Assembly (NCBI GenBank): GCA_022823105.1
Contig: JAJDXU010000122.1
Span: forward strand, 1 to 7,838
Reading direction: 5' to 3'
Length of the DNA: 7,838 nt
Source: Dehalococcoidia bacterium
GTDB lineage: Bacteria > Chloroflexota > Dehalococcoidia > Lucifugimonadales > UBA3495
Shown: positions 6,340-7,838 of the stretch, piece by piece
Position numbering within the stretch: the stretch's first letter is position 1
Layout of the letters: each line of letters begins with the position of its first letter
Program-made: the position numbers and the translations under genes
Notes under the pieces: generated by a model
What the model was told of the DNA's origin: nothing
The model's database searches: none
What the model saw: only the letters and a program-made list of their open reading frames with translations

Positions 6340-7838
6340 CATTCGAACCCTCCGCCCTTACCTGCAAGACTTTGACCTCACCGGTCTGCTGGTTGAAGGA
6401 CTGGGCTGGAACCATCATCAAGGCGCGCCCACCGCCGTCGCAGCCGGCGGCGAGACCTACGACCTGCAGCCCGTTGCCGAAAAGGCAGGCTTCGCCGTCT
6501 ACCGCTGTAGCCCGAACGCGGACGGCGCCGTTCCGCCCCAGAGTACCCGACGCCAGATCGAGAGGCAGGTCGCTGAAACCAACTACGAGCACCTGATCAT
6601 CTTCGTGGACGCCGACGAAAGCCGCCAGGTATGGCAGTGGGTCAAGCGTGAATCCGGTAAGCCTCCCGCCTTGCGGGAACTGCGTTACGACCAAGGACAA
6701 ACAGGAGCGGCACTGCTGCAACGCTTGCGCGGCATCGAGTTCACCCTGGAGGAAGAAGCCAGCCTCGGCATCACCGACGTGACCGAGAGGTTCGAGCAAT
6801 CGCTGGACGTTGAGCGCGTAACCAAGCGCTTCTACGACCGCTTCCGTACGGAGTTGACCACCTTCCAGAAGTTCATCGACGGATTCACCGCACAGGGCGA
6901 CCGGGACTGGTACGCCTCGCTGATGCTGAACCGGATGATGTTCGTTTATTTCATCCAGAAGCAGGGCTTCCTGGACGGCGACGAACACTACCTCCGCAAC
7001 CGACTGAAGCAAGTCCAAGAACAGGACGGCACCGACCGCTTCCAGCGGTTCTACCGCCAGTTCCTGCTACGCCTGTTCCACGAAGGACTTGGCAAGCCGG
7101 AAGGAGAACGATCAACTGAACTGGTCGCACTGCTGGGCAAGGTGCCCTACCTCAACGGCGGAATCTTCGATCCGCACGCGCTGGAGCGGGACAACCCCGA
7201 CATCAACATCCCGGACGCCGCCTTTGAGCAGATTTTCGGGTTCTTCGACCAGTACCAGTGGCACCTGGACGACCGGCCCACCGGCGCTGACAACGAAATC
7301 AATCCCGACGTACTGGGATACATCTTTGAGAAGTACGTCAACCAGAAGCAGATGGGCGCCTACTACACCAAGGAGGACATCACCGGCTACATAGCCCGCA
7401 ACACGGTGATCCCACGCCTGCTGGAAATGGCGCAAAAGGAATGCCCCATTGCTTTCGGCCCCGACGGCGGCGTGTGGCGGCTACTCCGGGATGACCCCGA
7501 CAACTACATCTACCCGTCCGTCGGCCATGGCCTCGCCTGGGATTACTCACCCGAGAGCGTCGCGGGGCTGGATGAACCCCTGGAACTGCCGGATGACATA
7601 GCCTGCGGGCTGAACGACACCACCCGGCGCGGTGGCTGGAATCAGGCAGCGCCAGAAGAGTTCGCGCTGCCCACCGAGACCTGGCGCGAGCTGATCGCCC
7701 GACGCAAACGCTACGAGGAAATGCGCGACAAGTTGGCCGCCGGCGAGGTGAAGAGTGTTAACGACCTCATCACGCTCAACCTGGACAGCGAGCGGTTCGC
7801 ACGGGACGTCATCGTCAACAGCGAAGGGCCGGAACTGG
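6329..7838 (+). CDS. Large Eco57I/class I type DNA methyltransferase, N-terminal 503 aa (3' end outside window)
   Basis: This is probably an N6-adenine DNA methyltransferase of the long restriction-modification type, expected to be over 1000 residues. The ATG overlaps the helicase stop and has its own GAGGA site. The frame stays open to the right edge. Blocks typical of the N-terminal part of this family are visible: FYDRFRTELTTFQKF (from 168), DWYASLMLNRMMFVYFIQKQ (from 193), VPYLNGGIFDPH (272-283), NPDVLGYIFEKYVNQ (about 325-340), MGAYYTKEDI (from 342) and NDLITLNLD (478-486). The SAM-binding motif (usually DPTCGSG-like) and the catalytic NPPY are not yet reached. In relatives they follow soon after this point, so catalytic ability cannot be judged here. 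It would supply the self-marking activity, and perhaps target recognition, for the PLD-helicase. It was assigned from block similarity and gene context; the exact system (DISARM-like, type IIG-like or other) is open. Confidence 0.85.
   Translation, partial: MAADIRTLRPYLQDFDLTGLLVEGLGWNHHQGAPTAVAAGGETYDLQPVAEKAGFAVYRCSPNADGAVPPQSTRRQIERQVAETNYEHLIIFVDADESRQVWQWVKRESGKPPALRELRYDQGQTGAALLQRLRGIEFTLEEEASLGITDVTERFEQSLDVERVTKRFYDRFRTELTTFQKFIDGFTAQGDRDWYASLMLNRMMFVYFIQKQGFLDGDEHYLRNRLKQVQEQDGTDRFQRFYRQFLLRLFHEGLGKPEGERSTELVALLGKVPYLNGGIFDPHALERDNPDINIPDAAFEQIFGFFDQYQWHLDDRPTGADNEINPDVLGYIFEKYVNQKQMGAYYTKEDITGYIARNTVIPRLLEMAQKECPIAFGPDGGVWRLLRDDPDNYIYPSVGHGLAWDYSPESVAGLDEPLELPDDIACGLNDTTRRGGWNQAAPEEFALPTETWRELIARRKRYEEMRDKLAAGEVKSVNDLITLNLDSERFARDVIVNSEGPEL

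Overview
The window is a restriction- or defence-type locus from a GC-rich bacterium (about 60% GC by eye, with good Shine-Dalgarno sites and one GTG start). An actinobacterial or similar high-GC host would fit, but no gene here fixes the taxonomy. The recognisable genes concern DNA cleavage, DNA translocation or DNA methylation. No housekeeping gene, tRNA, rRNA, transposase or CRISPR array was seen.

Layout. Bases 2-406 (+) are the 3' part of a gene for an HsdR-N-terminal-like PD-(D/E)XK nuclease whose start lies left of the window. A possible 59-codon coupled ORF overlaps its end (399-578), and a strong GC-rich hairpin terminator follows (603-637). Convergent to this, 1761-796 (-) encodes a second, complete protein of the same nuclease type, with an added C-terminal domain and no helicase motor. 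This second nuclease gene lies between two diverged direct repeats (658-760 and 2077-2177), each of which can form two hairpins. Bases 1762-2904 hold no credible gene. They contain the second repeat copy, a small hairpin, a 12-bp-arm nested hairpin (2676-2724) and an 18-bp operator-like palindrome (2767-2784).

The main operon runs rightward. It starts with a 1144-residue protein (2905-6339) that joins a phospholipase-D-type nuclease domain to a SNF2-like superfamily 2 helicase. Overlapping it by 11 bases is the N-terminal part of a large Eco57I/class I type adenine DNA methyltransferase (6329 to the window end). The window stops before the SAM-binding motif.

Inferred working: the methyltransferase would mark host DNA, and the PLD-helicase would translocate on and cut unmarked DNA. 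This resembles the helicase-methylase pairs of DISARM class 1 and of large single-chain restriction enzymes. The two motorless HsdR-N-like nucleases beside it may be accessory effectors, or separate genes gathered in the same defence island. Which known system this is, if any, depends on genes beyond the right edge.
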